A stretch of 64,000 bases of DNA from Rhodanobacter sp. OK091 (GCF_900142825.1 NZ_FRCH01000001.1:434001-498000); one strand, 5' to 3'. Counted from the first letter of the stretch, positions 14,732-23,475 are shown. Notes: generated by a model not told the origin, from the sequence alone. Numbers and translations are program-made.

Positions 14732-16282
14732 ATGCCTGGTCTCAATACACATGATGTCGACTCGCTTGCTGGCGCCACCTACTTCGTAGTGGGTCGCGGC
14801 ACTGAAGGCGGCCCGTCTTCGTATCACCTATCCATTGCAGGCGTTACCACCGGCACTTCCGATCCCCACTGGGGTAACGCAGATAAAATCGTGGCGAACA
14901 GCGGCTATTCGCTCGGCACCATCCAGGTCGATCTGGGCCAACGCGGAACATGGTCGCTCGGTGCAACCGACGGCGCCGCCCTGAAGCCGGGCGAGACCAC
15001 TTATGTGGACGGCATCATCGATCAGGCAACCAAGTATGCGAAAGATCACGACCTGAAGTTCACCCAGGACACGGCGCAACTTCGCACTGACCTGCTGACG
15101 CACGGCAATGGCGAACACGGCCGAACCACCCTCACTTTCATCGATAAGGACACGCGCGACAGTATCAACGCTTGGGCATCGTCCGATGACGGCCAGAAGT
15201 GGATCCACAAGAACATCGATTATCCGCAGATCAAGCAGGCGACACAGTCGGCCGTGAACATGCTGGACACGTACGGAACGAACATTCCGGAAGATCGCCG
15301 CCTGGAAACCGTTGCCATTCTGGCGAAGACGGAGAATCAGATCCCGTCACAGATGGTGAAGTTCGAGAAGGTGCTGAAGGACGGCGGAAACTACGAAGAC
15401 GTACTAGCCAAGGCCAACCAGATCAAGGGCACCTACGCTTACTACGATGGACCGAAGGCCGCCGCCTTGGCCGAGCAGTACAAGAACGCCTATAAGGATC
15501 CGGAGAAAGCGGCCGCTCTCGACCGCGCACATGCCAAGGTAGGCGATGCGAATTTCGATCCCTCGAAGTCCGCAAGCGACCCGGACATCAAGGAAGCCCT
15601 GAAAGCGATCGGCCAGGGGGGCCGCGCCCACACGCCGGGCGAGCATGGTTCATTGCGCCTAGGCTCGCACGGCGACAAGGTCATTGGCTTGCAGACCGAT
15701 CTCGCCAAGCTGGGCTTCACCGACGCGCACGGCCGCGCATTGCATCCGGACGGCGACTTCGGCCCTGGCACGAAGGCAGCAGTCGAGAAATTCCAGCATG
15801 CGCATCACATGACGCCCGATGGGATCGCCGGCCCGAAGACGCTGAACGCCTTGCGGATGGCCGTGCAGCCGCCGCAGCCGAATCTCGTCGACGCCACACA
15901 CCCCGGCCACGGGATGTACCGACAGGCACTGGATGCCGTGCATCGCCTGGATGCGCAACAGGGGCGCACACCGGACCAGCACAGCGGCAACCTCGCGGCG
16001 GCACTGGCCGTCGCCGCCCATGGCAACGGCCTGAACCGGATCGACCATGTGGTGCTGAGCGATGATGCCAGCCGTGCTTACGCCGTACAGGGCGACACGA
16101 ACTCCCTGTTCAAGCGCTACACCGACATCAACGTGGCCCAGGCAATCGCTACGCCCGTCGCGCAAAGCAGCGTCCAGTGGCCGCAGGATATTCAACAACC
16201 TGCCCCGACCCAGACCACGCCGCCCATGCAACAGATGCAAAACCCGCAGGTGGATCAGCCGGTGATGCAGCGCTCACTGTAG
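14732..16282 (+). CDS. Xanthomonadales T4SS antibacterial effector, peptidoglycan-targeting (X-Tfe, 516 aa)
   Basis: The C-terminal 130 residues match an XVIPCD secretion domain: an HPGHGMYRQALDAVHRLD block (390-407), GLNRIDHVVLSDDASRAYAV (433-452) followed by QGD, a TPVAQSS stretch, and a Gln/Pro-rich tail (484-513). This domain is recognised by VirD4 of the bacteria-killing T4SS. A PG_binding_1 domain lies at about 307-377 (GSHGDKVIGLQTDLAKLGF, FGPGTKAAVEKFQ, DGIAGPKT). Residues 1-290 form an all-helical, probably lysozyme-like lytic domain containing GYSLGTIQVDLGQ; the catalytic residue is not identified. There is no signal peptide, as expected for T4SS cargo. AAGGA precedes the ATG. The LprI-type immunity gene is immediately upstream. 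No T4SS machinery is in the window. Confidence 0.88.
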   Translation: MPGLNTHDVDSLAGATYFVVGRGTEGGPSSYHLSIAGVTTGTSDPHWGNADKIVANSGYSLGTIQVDLGQRGTWSLGATDGAALKPGETTYVDGIIDQATKYAKDHDLKFTQDTAQLRTDLLTHGNGEHGRTTLTFIDKDTRDSINAWASSDDGQKWIHKNIDYPQIKQATQSAVNMLDTYGTNIPEDRRLETVAILAKTENQIPSQMVKFEKVLKDGGNYEDVLAKANQIKGTYAYYDGPKAAALAEQYKNAYKDPEKAAALDRAHAKVGDANFDPSKSASDPDIKEALKAIGQGGRAHTPGEHGSLRLGSHGDKVIGLQTDLAKLGFTDAHGRALHPDGDFGPGTKAAVEKFQHAHHMTPDGIAGPKTLNALRMAVQPPQPNLVDATHPGHGMYRQALDAVHRLDAQQGRTPDQHSGNLAAALAVAAHGNGLNRIDHVVLSDDASRAYAVQGDTNSLFKRYTDINVAQAIATPVAQSSVQWPQDIQQPAPTQTTPPMQQMQNPQVDQPVMQRSL

Positions 16283-16339
16283 AGGTCTCCACAGCTGTCG
16301 GGCGCGGCGGATTTCGTGTTGATGCGTAATGCGAAGAGT

Positions 16340-16387
16340 GCCCCTCACCCCAGCCCTCTCCCCCGGCTGAGCCGAGGGAGAGGGGGC
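16340..16387. repeat. REP-like palindromic element
   Basis: GCCCCTCACCCCAGCC followed by CCCTCTCCCCCGGC..GCCGAGGGAGAGGGGG. Apart from the loop it nearly matches the element at 9880-9927, including a few flanking bases. It separates the effector stop codon from the second icmF fragment. Confidence 0.75.
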
Positions 16388-16398
16388 GATGCGGGCTA

Positions 16399-16475
16399 CT
16401 TACAGGTTACGGCGTCGCCGACGACGTCATACAGCGCGTGCGAAATCTGCTCCAGCGAGTCGTACACCGCTTCGA
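16399..16475 (-). pseudogene. Second, shorter icmF 3'-end fragment
   Basis: Translates to [20 protein letters not shown], clearly related to [20 protein letters not shown] at the end of IcmF; the final codons are corrupted (GDAVTCK instead of GGEYRRNM). About 77 bp remain, with several indels and non-synonymous changes, so it is older or less constrained than the copy at 13798. It abuts the stop codon of higA. Confidence 0.75.
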
Positions 16476-16483
16476 GCAACGGC

Positions 16484-16780
16484 TTACGCGGCAAGCCGCT
16501 CGATTTTTCCAACGGCCTTGCCCAGCACACGATGTGCCTCTTCCAGATCGTAATCCGCCTGCAGGCCGAGCCAGAATCGCTCACTGGTACCCAGAGCGGC
16601 GGCCAGGCGCACAGCCGTATCCGCGGTGACACCGCGCTTGCCGAGCACGATCTCGTTGATACGGCGCGGTGGCACACCTGCGGCGCGCGCCAGCGCGTTC
16701 TGGCTGATGCCCATGGGAGCGAGGAACTCCTCGAGCAACACTTCACCGGGATGTGGATTGGACAGCGAGCTCTTGCTCAT
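16484..16780 (-). CDS. HigA-family addiction-module antitoxin-like regulator (98 aa)
   Basis: The HigA (VapI) pattern is clear: HPGEVLLEEFLAPMGISQNA at the N-terminus, helix-turn-helix LARAAGVPPRRINEIVLGKR, then GVTADTAVRLAAALGTSERF and a closing WLGLQADYDLEEA. HigA proteins neutralise HigB RNases and repress their own promoter. The start at 16780 is preferred (AGAGACG upstream). No HigB gene is adjacent; instead a DUF2442 protein is encoded 13 bp upstream in the same direction. It may act with that protein or be an orphan regulator. Confidence 0.88.
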   Translation of the reverse strand: MSKSSLSNPHPGEVLLEEFLAPMGISQNALARAAGVPPRRINEIVLGKRGVTADTAVRLAAALGTSERFWLGLQADYDLEEAHRVLGKAVGKIERLAA

Positions 16781-16793
16781 ATCGTCTCTTTGC

Positions 16794-17063
16794 TCACGCC
16801 GCTTCGGCGTTGTTCCGCAAGCCACCGGATTCCTGCAGGCGTCGATGCAATGATTCGGCGCTCAGATCGAATCCATTGGGCCACGCCAGCGCGCCAAGCT
16901 CGATGAAGTAGCGCGAGAAGAATGGTGGATCGCTCAATGGGGTGGTCATCTCCGTGGCCGCCTCGATGAAGGGCGTGAAGTCGTACGTCCCGCAGGTGTT
17001 GTCAGAGAAATGCAGGAGCAATCGGTAGCCATCTTTCGACTCGGTCGATTTCAGCTTAATCAT
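16794..17063 (-). CDS. DUF2442 domain protein (89 aa)
   Basis: A short beta-rich protein with the DUF2442 layout: an N-terminal strand (YRLLLHFSDNTCGTYDFTPF), a central PPFFSRYFIELGALAWPNGF with the conserved Trp-Pro-Asn-Gly-Phe/Asp-Leu-Ser stretch, and a C-terminal SAESLHRRL. DUF2442 proteins are commonly encoded next to DUF4160 proteins or HigA-like antitoxins and are suspected parts of toxin-antitoxin loci. Here it is the first gene of a two-gene unit with higA (13-bp gap). Molecular activity is unknown. Confidence 0.85.
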   Translation of the reverse strand: MIKLKSTESKDGYRLLLHFSDNTCGTYDFTPFIEAATEMTTPLSDPPFFSRYFIELGALAWPNGFDLSAESLHRRLQESGGLRNNAEAA

Positions 17064-17102
17064 TGTCTACTCCACCTGGCGTTGAAGCCTTCCGCGAGCA
17101 CC

Positions 17103-17165
17103 CGCCCCTCACCCTACCCTCTCCACCCGCAGGGGGACTTCCTTCGGTCGCCACAGGGGAGAGGG
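17103..17165. repeat. REP-like element, long form
   Basis: CGCCCCTCACCCTACCCTCT, CACCCGCAGGGGGACTTCCT, TCGGTCGCC and a closing GGGGAGAGGG. It lies just past the icmF stop codon and matches the 12597-12665 element. It may act as a transcription or processing signal at the end of icmF. Confidence 0.7.
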
Positions 17166-17178
17166 TTTCAGACCGCGG

Positions 17179-20100
17179 TTACATGTTGCGGCGGTATTCG
17201 CCACCCACGTCGTACAACGCGTGCGAGATCTGACCCAGCGAGTTGTACTTCACCGCCTCGATCAGTTGCTCGAACACGTTGCGGCGGTCGCGCGCCGTCT
17301 GCTGCAGCACTTTGAGGCTGTCTGACATCAGCGCGTTGCGTGCTTCGCCGTAGCGCTTCACGTTGGCGATCTGCTGGCCCTTCTCTTCTTCGGTGGAGCG
17401 GATCAGCTCGATCTCGGTGGCGATTTCGCCGCCGTGGTCTTTCGGCAGGAAGGTGTTGACGCCGATCAGTGGCAGCGAGCCGTCGTGCTTCTTGTGCTCG
17501 TAGTACATCGACTCTTCCTGGATCTTGCCGCGCTGGTACATGGTGTCCATCGCGCCGAGCACGCCGCCGCGCTCGCTGATCGCCTCGAACTCCTTGTACA
17601 CGGCTTCTTCGACCAGGTCGGTGAGCACGTCGACGACGTAGCTGCCCTGCCACGGGTTTTCGTTGAAGTTGAGGCCGAGCTCCTTGTTGATGATCATCTG
17701 GATCGCCACGGCACGGCGCACGCTTTCTTCGGTGGGCGTGGTGATCGCTTCGTCGTAGGCGTTGGTGTGCAAGCTGTTGCAGTTGTCGAACAGCGCGTAC
17801 ATCGCCTGCAAGGTGGTGCGGATGTCGTTGAACTGGATCTCTTGCGCGTGCAGCGAACGGCCGCTGGTCTGGATGTGGTACTTCATCATCTGGCTGCGCG
17901 CGCTGGCACCGTAGCGCTCGCGCATGGCGCGGGCCCAGATGCGGCGGGCGACGCGGCCGATGACGGTGTATTCCGGGTCCATGCCGTTGGAGAAGAAGAA
18001 GCTGAGGTTGGGCGCGAAGTCGTCCACGCTCATGCCGCGCGCGAGGTAGTACTCGACGATGGTGAAGCCGTTGCTGAGGGTGAAGGCGAGCTGGCTGATC
18101 GGGTTGGCGCCCGCTTCGGCGATGTGATAACCGGAGATGGACACCGAGTAGAAGTTGCGCACCTTGTTGTCGACGAAGTACTGCTGGATGTCGCCCATCA
18201 TGCGCAGCGCGAATTCGGTGCTGAAGATGCAGGTGTTTTGCGCCTGGTCTTCTTTGAAGATGTCGGCCTGCACGGTGCCGCGCACGTTCTGCAAGGTGTA
18301 CTGCTTGATGCGCGCGTAGGTTTCCGCATCGACCAGCTCGTCGCCGGAGACGCCGAGCAAGCCCAAGCCCAGACCCTCGTTACCCTTGGGCAGCTCGCCG
18401 TGGTACTGCGGGCGCGGTACGTTCTGGTAGATCGCGGCGATCTTCTTTTCGGCGGCGGCCCAGCGGGCTTCATCTTCGCGCAGGTACTTTTCGACGTTCT
18501 GGTCGATCGCGGTGTTCATGAACATCGCCAGGATCATCGGCGCGGGGCCGTTGATGGTCATGGAGACGGAGGTGCTGGGCGCGCTGAGGTCGAAGCCGGA
18601 GTACAGCTTCTTCATGTCATCGAGCGTGGCGATGTTGACGCCGGAGTTGCCGATCTTGCCGTAGATGTCCGGCCGCGGCGCGGGGTCTTCGCCGTACAGC
18701 GTGACGGAGTCGAACGCGGTGGACAGGCGCGTGGCGGCGCCGCCCTGGCTGAGGTAATGGAAGCGGCGGTTGGTGCGCTCGGGCGTGCCCTCGCCGGCGA
18801 ACATGCGAGTGGGATCCTCGCCGCTGCGGCGGTACGGATACACGCCGCCGGTATACGGGTAATGGCCCGGCAGGTTCTCGCGGCCCAGGAAGCTGACCAG
18901 CTCGCCCCAGTCCTTCGACTTCGGCGGCGCTACTTTCGGAATTTTCTGGTGGCTGAGCGAGTCGCGGTAGTTGTCGACGCGGATGACCTTGTCGCGCACC
19001 TTGTATTCGTTGACGTCGGCCGTGACCGACTTGTACAGCGCCGGCCACTCGCGCAACTGGTGGATGGCTTCGTGGCTGAGTTCTTTGAGGGCGGCGTTGT
19101 AGCGCTGGCGGAGGAGGAGCAAGGAGCGGTCGACGGTTTCTCCCCTCTCCCCTTGGGAGAGGGGTTGGGGGTGAGGGTTCGGGGCTTGCGTGGAGCTGCC
19201 TGCTCCGGACGAACCCTCACCCTCGGTCCCTCTCCCGGAGGGAGAGGGATGCAGGTCGGCGTTGCGGTACAGCTCCAGCGCACGCGGCAGCTGCGGATCG
19301 CCCAGCTCTTTCAGCGACTCGTAATAGTGCTGCGCCTTGCTGGCGAACTCGGCCTGGGTCTCGATGCTGCGATTGATGCTGCGGCCTTGCTCGGCGATTT
19401 CGGCGAGGTAGCGCACGCGGCTGCCGGGGATGAGCACGGTGGCGCGCGGCGACTTCAAGGTGGTGTCGAGCTGCGGCGACCACTTCTCCGTCGGCAGCTT
19501 GAGCTTGTCGCGCATCAGGCGGCACAGGTTCGAGAACATCCAGGTCACGCCCGGATCGTTGAACTGGCTGGCGATGGTGGGATACACCGGCACGTCTTCG
19601 CCTTTCAGGGCGAACGCAGTGCGGTTGCGCTTCCACTGCTTGCGCACGTCGCGCAACGCGTCTTCGGCGCCACGCTTGTCGAACTTGTTGAGCACCACGA
19701 GCTCGGCGTAGTCGATCATGTCGATCTTCTCGAGCTGGCTGGCGGCGCCGTATTCGCTGGTCATCACGTAGACCGGGAAGTCGACCAGGTCGACGATCTC
19801 CGAATCGCTCTGGCCGATGCCGGCGGTTTCGACGATGACGAGGTCGTACGGCTGGCTCTTCAGGAAATCGATGCAGTCGTGCAGCACGATGCTGGTGGCG
19901 GCGTGCTGGCGGCGCGTGGCCATCGAGCGCATGTAGACGCGATGGCTGCGCAGCGAATTCATGCGGATGCGGTCGCCCAGCAACGCGCCACCGGAGCGGC
20001 GGCGGGTGGGATCGACCGCGAGCACGGCGATGCGCATCTTGGGGAACGCGTGCAGGAAGCGCAGCAGCAGTTCGTCCACCACCGACGATTTGCCGGCGCC

Positions 20101-20748
20101 GCCGGTACCGGTGAGGCCGAGCACGGGCGTGTGCTTGCCGGCGAGCTTCCACTGCTTGCGCTGATGCTCGAGCTCGGCGTCGGTGAGCTTGCCTTCCTCG
20201 ATCGCCGAGAGCATGTGGCCGATCGAGATCTCGTCGTCGATGTCGACCTTGGGCAACGCATGGGCCTCGGATTCCGCGCGCTTCGCGGCAGCGTTGCCGG
20301 CGCGATGCATCACGTCCTCGATCATCTCGGTGAGGCCGAGCTTCATGCCGTCGTTGGGGTGGTAGATGCGCTCGACGCCGTAGGCCTGCAGCTCCTTGAT
20401 TTCTTCCGGCGTGATGGTGCCGCCGCCGCCGCCGAACACGCGGATGTGGCCGGCGCCGCGCTCGCGCAGCATGTCGACCATGTACTTGAAGTACTCGACG
20501 TGGCCGCCCTGGTAGGACGACAGCGCGATCGCGTCGGCGTCCTCCTGCAGCGCCGCACGCACCACGTCTTCCACCGAGCGGTTGTGGCCGAGATGGATCA
20601 CCTCCGCACCTTGCGACTGGATGATGCGCCGCATGATGTTGATCGCCGCATCGTGGCCATCGAACAGGCTGGCGGCGGTAACGAAGCGCAGCGGCGTGGC
20701 TTCAGCCTGCGTGGCGCCGGCGGGGACGTGCTTGGCGGGGGAACTCAT
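17179..20748 (-). CDS. icmF: Fused isobutyryl-CoA mutase IcmF (1189 aa)
   Basis: Adenosylcobalamin-dependent interconversion of isobutyryl-CoA and n-butyryl-CoA (some homologues act on other acyl-CoAs). Three modules are fused in the usual order. The B12-binding domain (about 20-150) has [12 protein letters not shown] and [12 protein letters not shown]. The MeaI-type G-protein chaperone (about 205-480) has P-loop GTGGAGKSS (214-222). The mutase domain (about 560-1189) has SMTINGPAP and [19 protein letters not shown], the latter in the IcmF rather than methylmalonyl-CoA mutase form. GGAGTT precedes the ATG. The odd feature is residues about 498-537, a Gly/Ser/Pro-rich stretch ([18 protein letters not shown]) encoded by REP-like DNA in the linker between the G-protein and mutase modules. 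Two broken copies of the gene's 3' end lie downstream. Confidence 0.95.
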   Translation of the reverse strand: MSSPAKHVPAGATQAEATPLRFVTAASLFDGHDAAINIMRRIIQSQGAEVIHLGHNRSVEDVVRAALQEDADAIALSSYQGGHVEYFKYMVDMLRERGAGHIRVFGGGGGTITPEEIKELQAYGVERIYHPNDGMKLGLTEMIEDVMHRAGNAAAKRAESEAHALPKVDIDDEISIGHMLSAIEEGKLTDAELEHQRKQWKLAGKHTPVLGLTGTGGAGKSSVVDELLLRFLHAFPKMRIAVLAVDPTRRRSGGALLGDRIRMNSLRSHRVYMRSMATRRQHAATSIVLHDCIDFLKSQPYDLVIVETAGIGQSDSEIVDLVDFPVYVMTSEYGAASQLEKIDMIDYAELVVLNKFDKRGAEDALRDVRKQWKRNRTAFALKGEDVPVYPTIASQFNDPGVTWMFSNLCRLMRDKLKLPTEKWSPQLDTTLKSPRATVLIPGSRVRYLAEIAEQGRSINRSIETQAEFASKAQHYYESLKELGDPQLPRALELYRNADLHPSPSGRGTEGEGSSGAGSSTQAPNPHPQPLSQGERGETVDRSLLLLRQRYNAALKELSHEAIHQLREWPALYKSVTADVNEYKVRDKVIRVDNYRDSLSHQKIPKVAPPKSKDWGELVSFLGRENLPGHYPYTGGVYPYRRSGEDPTRMFAGEGTPERTNRRFHYLSQGGAATRLSTAFDSVTLYGEDPAPRPDIYGKIGNSGVNIATLDDMKKLYSGFDLSAPSTSVSMTINGPAPMILAMFMNTAIDQNVEKYLREDEARWAAAEKKIAAIYQNVPRPQYHGELPKGNEGLGLGLLGVSGDELVDAETYARIKQYTLQNVRGTVQADIFKEDQAQNTCIFSTEFALRMMGDIQQYFVDNKVRNFYSVSISGYHIAEAGANPISQLAFTLSNGFTIVEYYLARGMSVDDFAPNLSFFFSNGMDPEYTVIGRVARRIWARAMRERYGASARSQMMKYHIQTSGRSLHAQEIQFNDIRTTLQAMYALFDNCNSLHTNAYDEAITTPTEESVRRAVAIQMIINKELGLNFNENPWQGSYVVDVLTDLVEEAVYKEFEAISERGGVLGAMDTMYQRGKIQEESMYYEHKKHDGSLPLIGVNTFLPKDHGGEIATEIELIRSTEEEKGQQIANVKRYGEARNALMSDSLKVLQQTARDRRNVFEQLIEAVKYNSLGQISHALYDVGGEYRRNM
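19142..19249. repeat. REP-like pair inserted in frame in icmF
   Basis: Two hairpins, CCCCTCTCCC..GGAGAGGGG (19142-19164) and TCCCTCTCC..GGAGAGGGA (19227-19249), are joined by about 60 bp including GGGTGAGGG and CCCTCACCC. This is the same repeat family as the intergenic elements at 9880 and 16340. The translated frame stays open across the whole element. Confidence 0.85.
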
Positions 20749-20859
20749 GGCAACTCCGACATCGTGTGCTTGAACTTCACGATTCTAGTTGATCGCCGGG
20801 GAGTGCGGAGTTTTGAGCCTTACCCTGCTAAAGAACTGCGCGCCCATGGCCTACCACCA

Positions 20860-20960
20860 CGTCATCCCGGCGAAGGCCCACCACCCGTCATCCCGGCGAA
20901 GGCCGGGATCGCTCTTCCTTCGTCCTTCAGAAGCGATCCCGGCCTTCGCCGGGATGACGG
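20860..20960. repeat. Inverted-repeat element (CGTCATCCCGGCGAAGGCC family)
   Basis: A nearly perfect inverted repeat: CCGTCATCCCGGCGAAGGCC from 20885 pairs with GGCCTTCGCCGGGATGACGG ending at 20960, about 29 bp per arm. An extra single arm lies at 20860-20879. It is a common type of dispersed bacterial palindrome. It sits between the icmF start and the 3' end of the hydrolase gene and could end transcription of the latter. Confidence 0.75.
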
Positions 20961-21008
20961 CAATATTCCCTGAAGTTCCCAAGGAAGAAGGGAAACAGGA
21001 AGGAAAAC

Positions 21009-21947
21009 CTACATGCAGAGCGACAGATTCGGGCTGCCGACTACTCGGGTGCCGACTTGCTCGCCGCGCAGGAAAGCCAGCGCCGCCTCGATCACTTCGG
21101 GGGCATCGAGCACGCGCCGATGGCCTAGCCCTTGCGTGGTGAACAGCCGTGCGCCAGGCCAGAACTGGGCGTAGCGTTCGCCCTCGCCCCATGGCACGTC
21201 CGCGTCGTCGAGGTCATGCACGATCAGTGCGGGCTGGCTGAGTGCGGGCAGATGACGGTGTACTTGCAACTGCTCGATGCTGACGCCGGTGCGGCGCAGC
21301 AGCCAGGCGTAGAACGGCTGGCGCAGGTATTCGCCCAGCCTTACGAAGCGGAAGAAGCGACCGGCCGCCGCGGCCATGTCGGCGGCGGGCGCGACCAGGA
21401 TCAGCTTGCGGGCGCGCCAGTCCTCGTCCTGCGCCAGCGTCACTGCGGCGCCGCCGAGCGAGTGGCCGATCGCGAGTGCGGCGTCGCCGTAGTGCCGGCC
21501 TATCGCGCGTATCGTCGCGGTGAATTCCGGCAGCGTGCACAGCTTGCCGCTGCTGTGGCCGTGACCGGGCTGGTCGAACGTGACCACGGCGTAACCCAGC
21601 GCCCGCAACTTCGCCACCCACGGCAGGAAGCGCAGGCCGAAGCTGGACCAGCCGTGCGCCAGCAAGGCATAAGGTTGCGTCGAAGGATCGCCCCACACGT
21701 AGGTGGCGATGGTCTCGCCGTTCACCCGCAACTCGCCGCGCCGCATCTCGGCATCGCCCTGCACCGCCTGCGCGCGGCTGCGGCTGCTGGCGAACGGGGT
21801 GGCGAACAGGCGCGCAGCACGATTCACGGTGCGCGCGGGCGCCAGCCGGCCGCCCAGCGCGAAGCCGGCACGCACGCTGCCCAGCTTGAGGCGCGCGGCG
21901 AGTCCGGGGCCGGGGTGATTCATCGTGGTGGGGGATTTGGAGGACAT
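21009..21947 (-). CDS. Alpha/beta-hydrolase (312 aa)
   Basis: A serine hydrolase of the alpha/beta fold. After a 70-residue N-terminal region, the core begins LLAHGWSSFGLRFLPWVAKL (oxyanion loop HGW), then VVTFDQPGHGHSSGK, the nucleophile elbow AIGHSLGGAA (GxSxG), the acid region IVHDLDDADVPW and the catalytic His in GLGHRRVLDAP. A small cap lies between. The substrate is unknown; lipid ester or thioester hydrolysis is usual. The ATG at 21947 (GAGG upstream) is chosen over a frame extending to 22268, which overlaps the regulator gene. It is 11 bp after the TetR gene and probably co-transcribed with it. Confidence 0.88.
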   Translation of the reverse strand: MSSKSPTTMNHPGPGLAARLKLGSVRAGFALGGRLAPARTVNRAARLFATPFASSRSRAQAVQGDAEMRRGELRVNGETIATYVWGDPSTQPYALLAHGWSSFGLRFLPWVAKLRALGYAVVTFDQPGHGHSSGKLCTLPEFTATIRAIGRHYGDAALAIGHSLGGAAVTLAQDEDWRARKLILVAPAADMAAAAGRFFRFVRLGEYLRQPFYAWLLRRTGVSIEQLQVHRHLPALSQPALIVHDLDDADVPWGEGERYAQFWPGARLFTTQGLGHRRVLDAPEVIEAALAFLRGEQVGTRVVGSPNLSLCM

Positions 21948-21958
21948 GGGAGGTTTCC

Positions 21959-22573
21959 TCAGGGTTTCCAGCTGCGCCACAGGCGCTCGAAGGCCGCCGT
22001 GGTGAGGCGGCCGGCTTCGTCGAATCCGAACAGCCCGGCGTCGTGGTGCAGGCCGAGCATCAAGGCGTAGATCTCGAAAGCGAGCTGCTCGACGTCGGTA
22101 TCGGCGTGCAGATGGCCTTCCTGCACGGCTTGCCCGATCGCCTTCTGCAGCTCGCCGCGCCAACCGGATTGCTGCTGCACCACGCCGTCGTGCAGCGCGC
22201 CGTCGCGGCCGTCGTATTCGCTGGCGGCGGACAGCAGCACGCAGCCGCTCTGATGCTCGCGGCCCCATTCGAACCAGTTCGCCACGATGGCGCGCAGGCG
22301 CGGCAGGCCGCGCGGATGTTTCAGCGCGGGCAGCAGCACCTTGGCCATGAACCGGCGCGAGCCGGCATCGAGCACGGCCAGCTGCAGTTCTTCGCGGGAG
22401 CCGAAATGGGCGAACACGCCGCTCTTGGACATGCCCACATCCGCCGCCAATGTGCCGATCGACAAGCCTTCCAGCCCGTCATGGCGCGCCAGCGCATAGG
22501 CGTGGTCGAGGATCAGGTCGCGGGTGGAAGCGCGCTTGCCGGAAGGGATGGCTGGGGCGATTTCTGTCGTCAT
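21959..22573 (-). CDS. TetR/AcrR family transcriptional regulator (204 aa)
   Basis: An N-terminal TetR helix-turn-helix (residues about 15-60: TRDLILDHAYALARHDGLEG, LAADVGMSKSGVFAHFGSRE with the recognition helix) is followed by an all-helical ligand-binding domain. Residues GREHQSGCVLLSAASEYDG and ALMLGLHHDAGLF resemble TetR proteins of the YcdC/TetR_C_33-like group. It is the first gene of a two-gene unit with an alpha/beta-hydrolase, so it probably controls that hydrolase and itself in response to a lipid-like or toxic ligand. A candidate operator overlaps its promoter at 22589. The start at 22573 is preferred over 22612. Confidence 0.88.
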   Translation of the reverse strand: MTTEIAPAIPSGKRASTRDLILDHAYALARHDGLEGLSIGTLAADVGMSKSGVFAHFGSREELQLAVLDAGSRRFMAKVLLPALKHPRGLPRLRAIVANWFEWGREHQSGCVLLSAASEYDGRDGALHDGVVQQQSGWRGELQKAIGQAVQEGHLHADTDVEQLAFEIYALMLGLHHDAGLFGFDEAGRLTTAAFERLWRSWKP

Positions 22574-22588
22574 GGTCGACAAAATAGC

Positions 22589-22600
22589 ACGACCGTTCGT
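22589..22600. promoter_or_regulatory. Candidate TetR operator
   Basis: ACGACCGTTCGT, a dyad with 10 of 12 positions symmetrical, lies 16 bp upstream of the tetR start codon. Position and symmetry suit autoregulation by the TetR protein encoded at 21959-22573. Confidence 0.45.
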
Positions 22601-22677
22601 ACATTTCATCACCCATCCTCAACGTGATTTCTTGCGGGTATGCTCACGTCCCGATCACCTCCGCGAGGACCGCACCC

Positions 22678-23475
22678 ATGAACTATCGGCATCTGCTCGT
22701 ATCGCTGGCCGCCACGCTGCTGGGCAGCTGTGTCACCTCACCCACCGGCCGATCGCAGTTGATGATGGTGCCGGACAGCCAGATGAACCAGATGGGCCTG
22801 ACCGCGTTCAACGACATGCGTAAACAGGGCAAATTCGTCGACGCACCGCGCGAACGCGCCTACGCGACCTGCGTGGCCAACGCATTGATTGCGGTACTGC
22901 CTGCCCCGTGGAACACCCAGTCGTGGGAGGTGCAGATCATCGGCGACGACAGCGCCAATGCCTTCGCCCTGCCCGGCGGCCGCATCGGCGTGAACAAGGG
23001 CATGTTCAAGGTCGCCACCGATCAAGACCAGTTGGCGACGGTGCTGGGGCATGAGTTGTCGCACGTGGTGGCACGGCACGGCGCCGAGCGCGTGTCCGAC
23101 AACATGGCCACCCAGGCGGCGGTGGCGGCAGGCACTATCTACGCCGGCAGCCGCGGCACCAATGCCGGCTATGCCGCTGCGGCGCTGGGCCTGGGTGCGG
23201 AAGTGGGCATCCTGCTGCCGTTCTCGCGCACGCAGGAAAGCGAGGCCGACACGCTGGGCCAGCGCTATATGGCGCAGGCCGGCTTCGATCCGCGCGCGGC
23301 CGTGACACTGTGGGACAAGATGGGCGCGCAAGGCGGCAGCAAGCCACCGGCATTCCTGTCCACTCATCCGTCTTCCGGCAATCGTGCGCAGGCGCTGAAC
23401 CAGCAGGCGCAGCAGTTGCTGCCGGTGTATCAGCAAGCGCGCAGCCACGGCCGGGCGCCGGACTGCCGGCTGTAG
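22678..23475 (+). CDS. M48-family zinc metalloprotease, lipoprotein (265 aa)
   Basis: A periplasmic protease related to E. coli LoiP/YggG. The signal peptide ends in a lipobox (LLGSC, Cys at about 19), so the protein is probably attached to the outer membrane. The zinc site HELSH (HExxH) lies in ATVLGHELSHVVARHGAERV, and the third ligand is the Glu of QESEADTLGQRYM. A Gly/Ala-rich helix lies between. The C-terminus has the STHPSSGNRAQAL block typical of the family. Likely work is clearance of damaged or misassembled outer-membrane proteins. GAGGA precedes the ATG at 22678. It is a single gene facing away from tetR. Confidence 0.92.
   Translation: MNYRHLLVSLAATLLGSCVTSPTGRSQLMMVPDSQMNQMGLTAFNDMRKQGKFVDAPRERAYATCVANALIAVLPAPWNTQSWEVQIIGDDSANAFALPGGRIGVNKGMFKVATDQDQLATVLGHELSHVVARHGAERVSDNMATQAAVAAGTIYAGSRGTNAGYAAAALGLGAEVGILLPFSRTQESEADTLGQRYMAQAGFDPRAAVTLWDKMGAQGGSKPPAFLSTHPSSGNRAQALNQQAQQLLPVYQQARSHGRAPDCRL

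Noticed and set aside
17179..20748. Type VI secretion protein also called IcmF
   Set aside because: The protein has B12-binding, G-protein and acyl-CoA mutase modules and is the metabolic IcmF, unrelated to T6SS TssM.
17434..20973. Open frame of 1179 codons antisense to icmF
   Set aside because: High-GC codon bias leaves the opposite strand open. The sequence is Val/His/Arg/Glu-rich without domains, while the sense strand encodes a complete IcmF.
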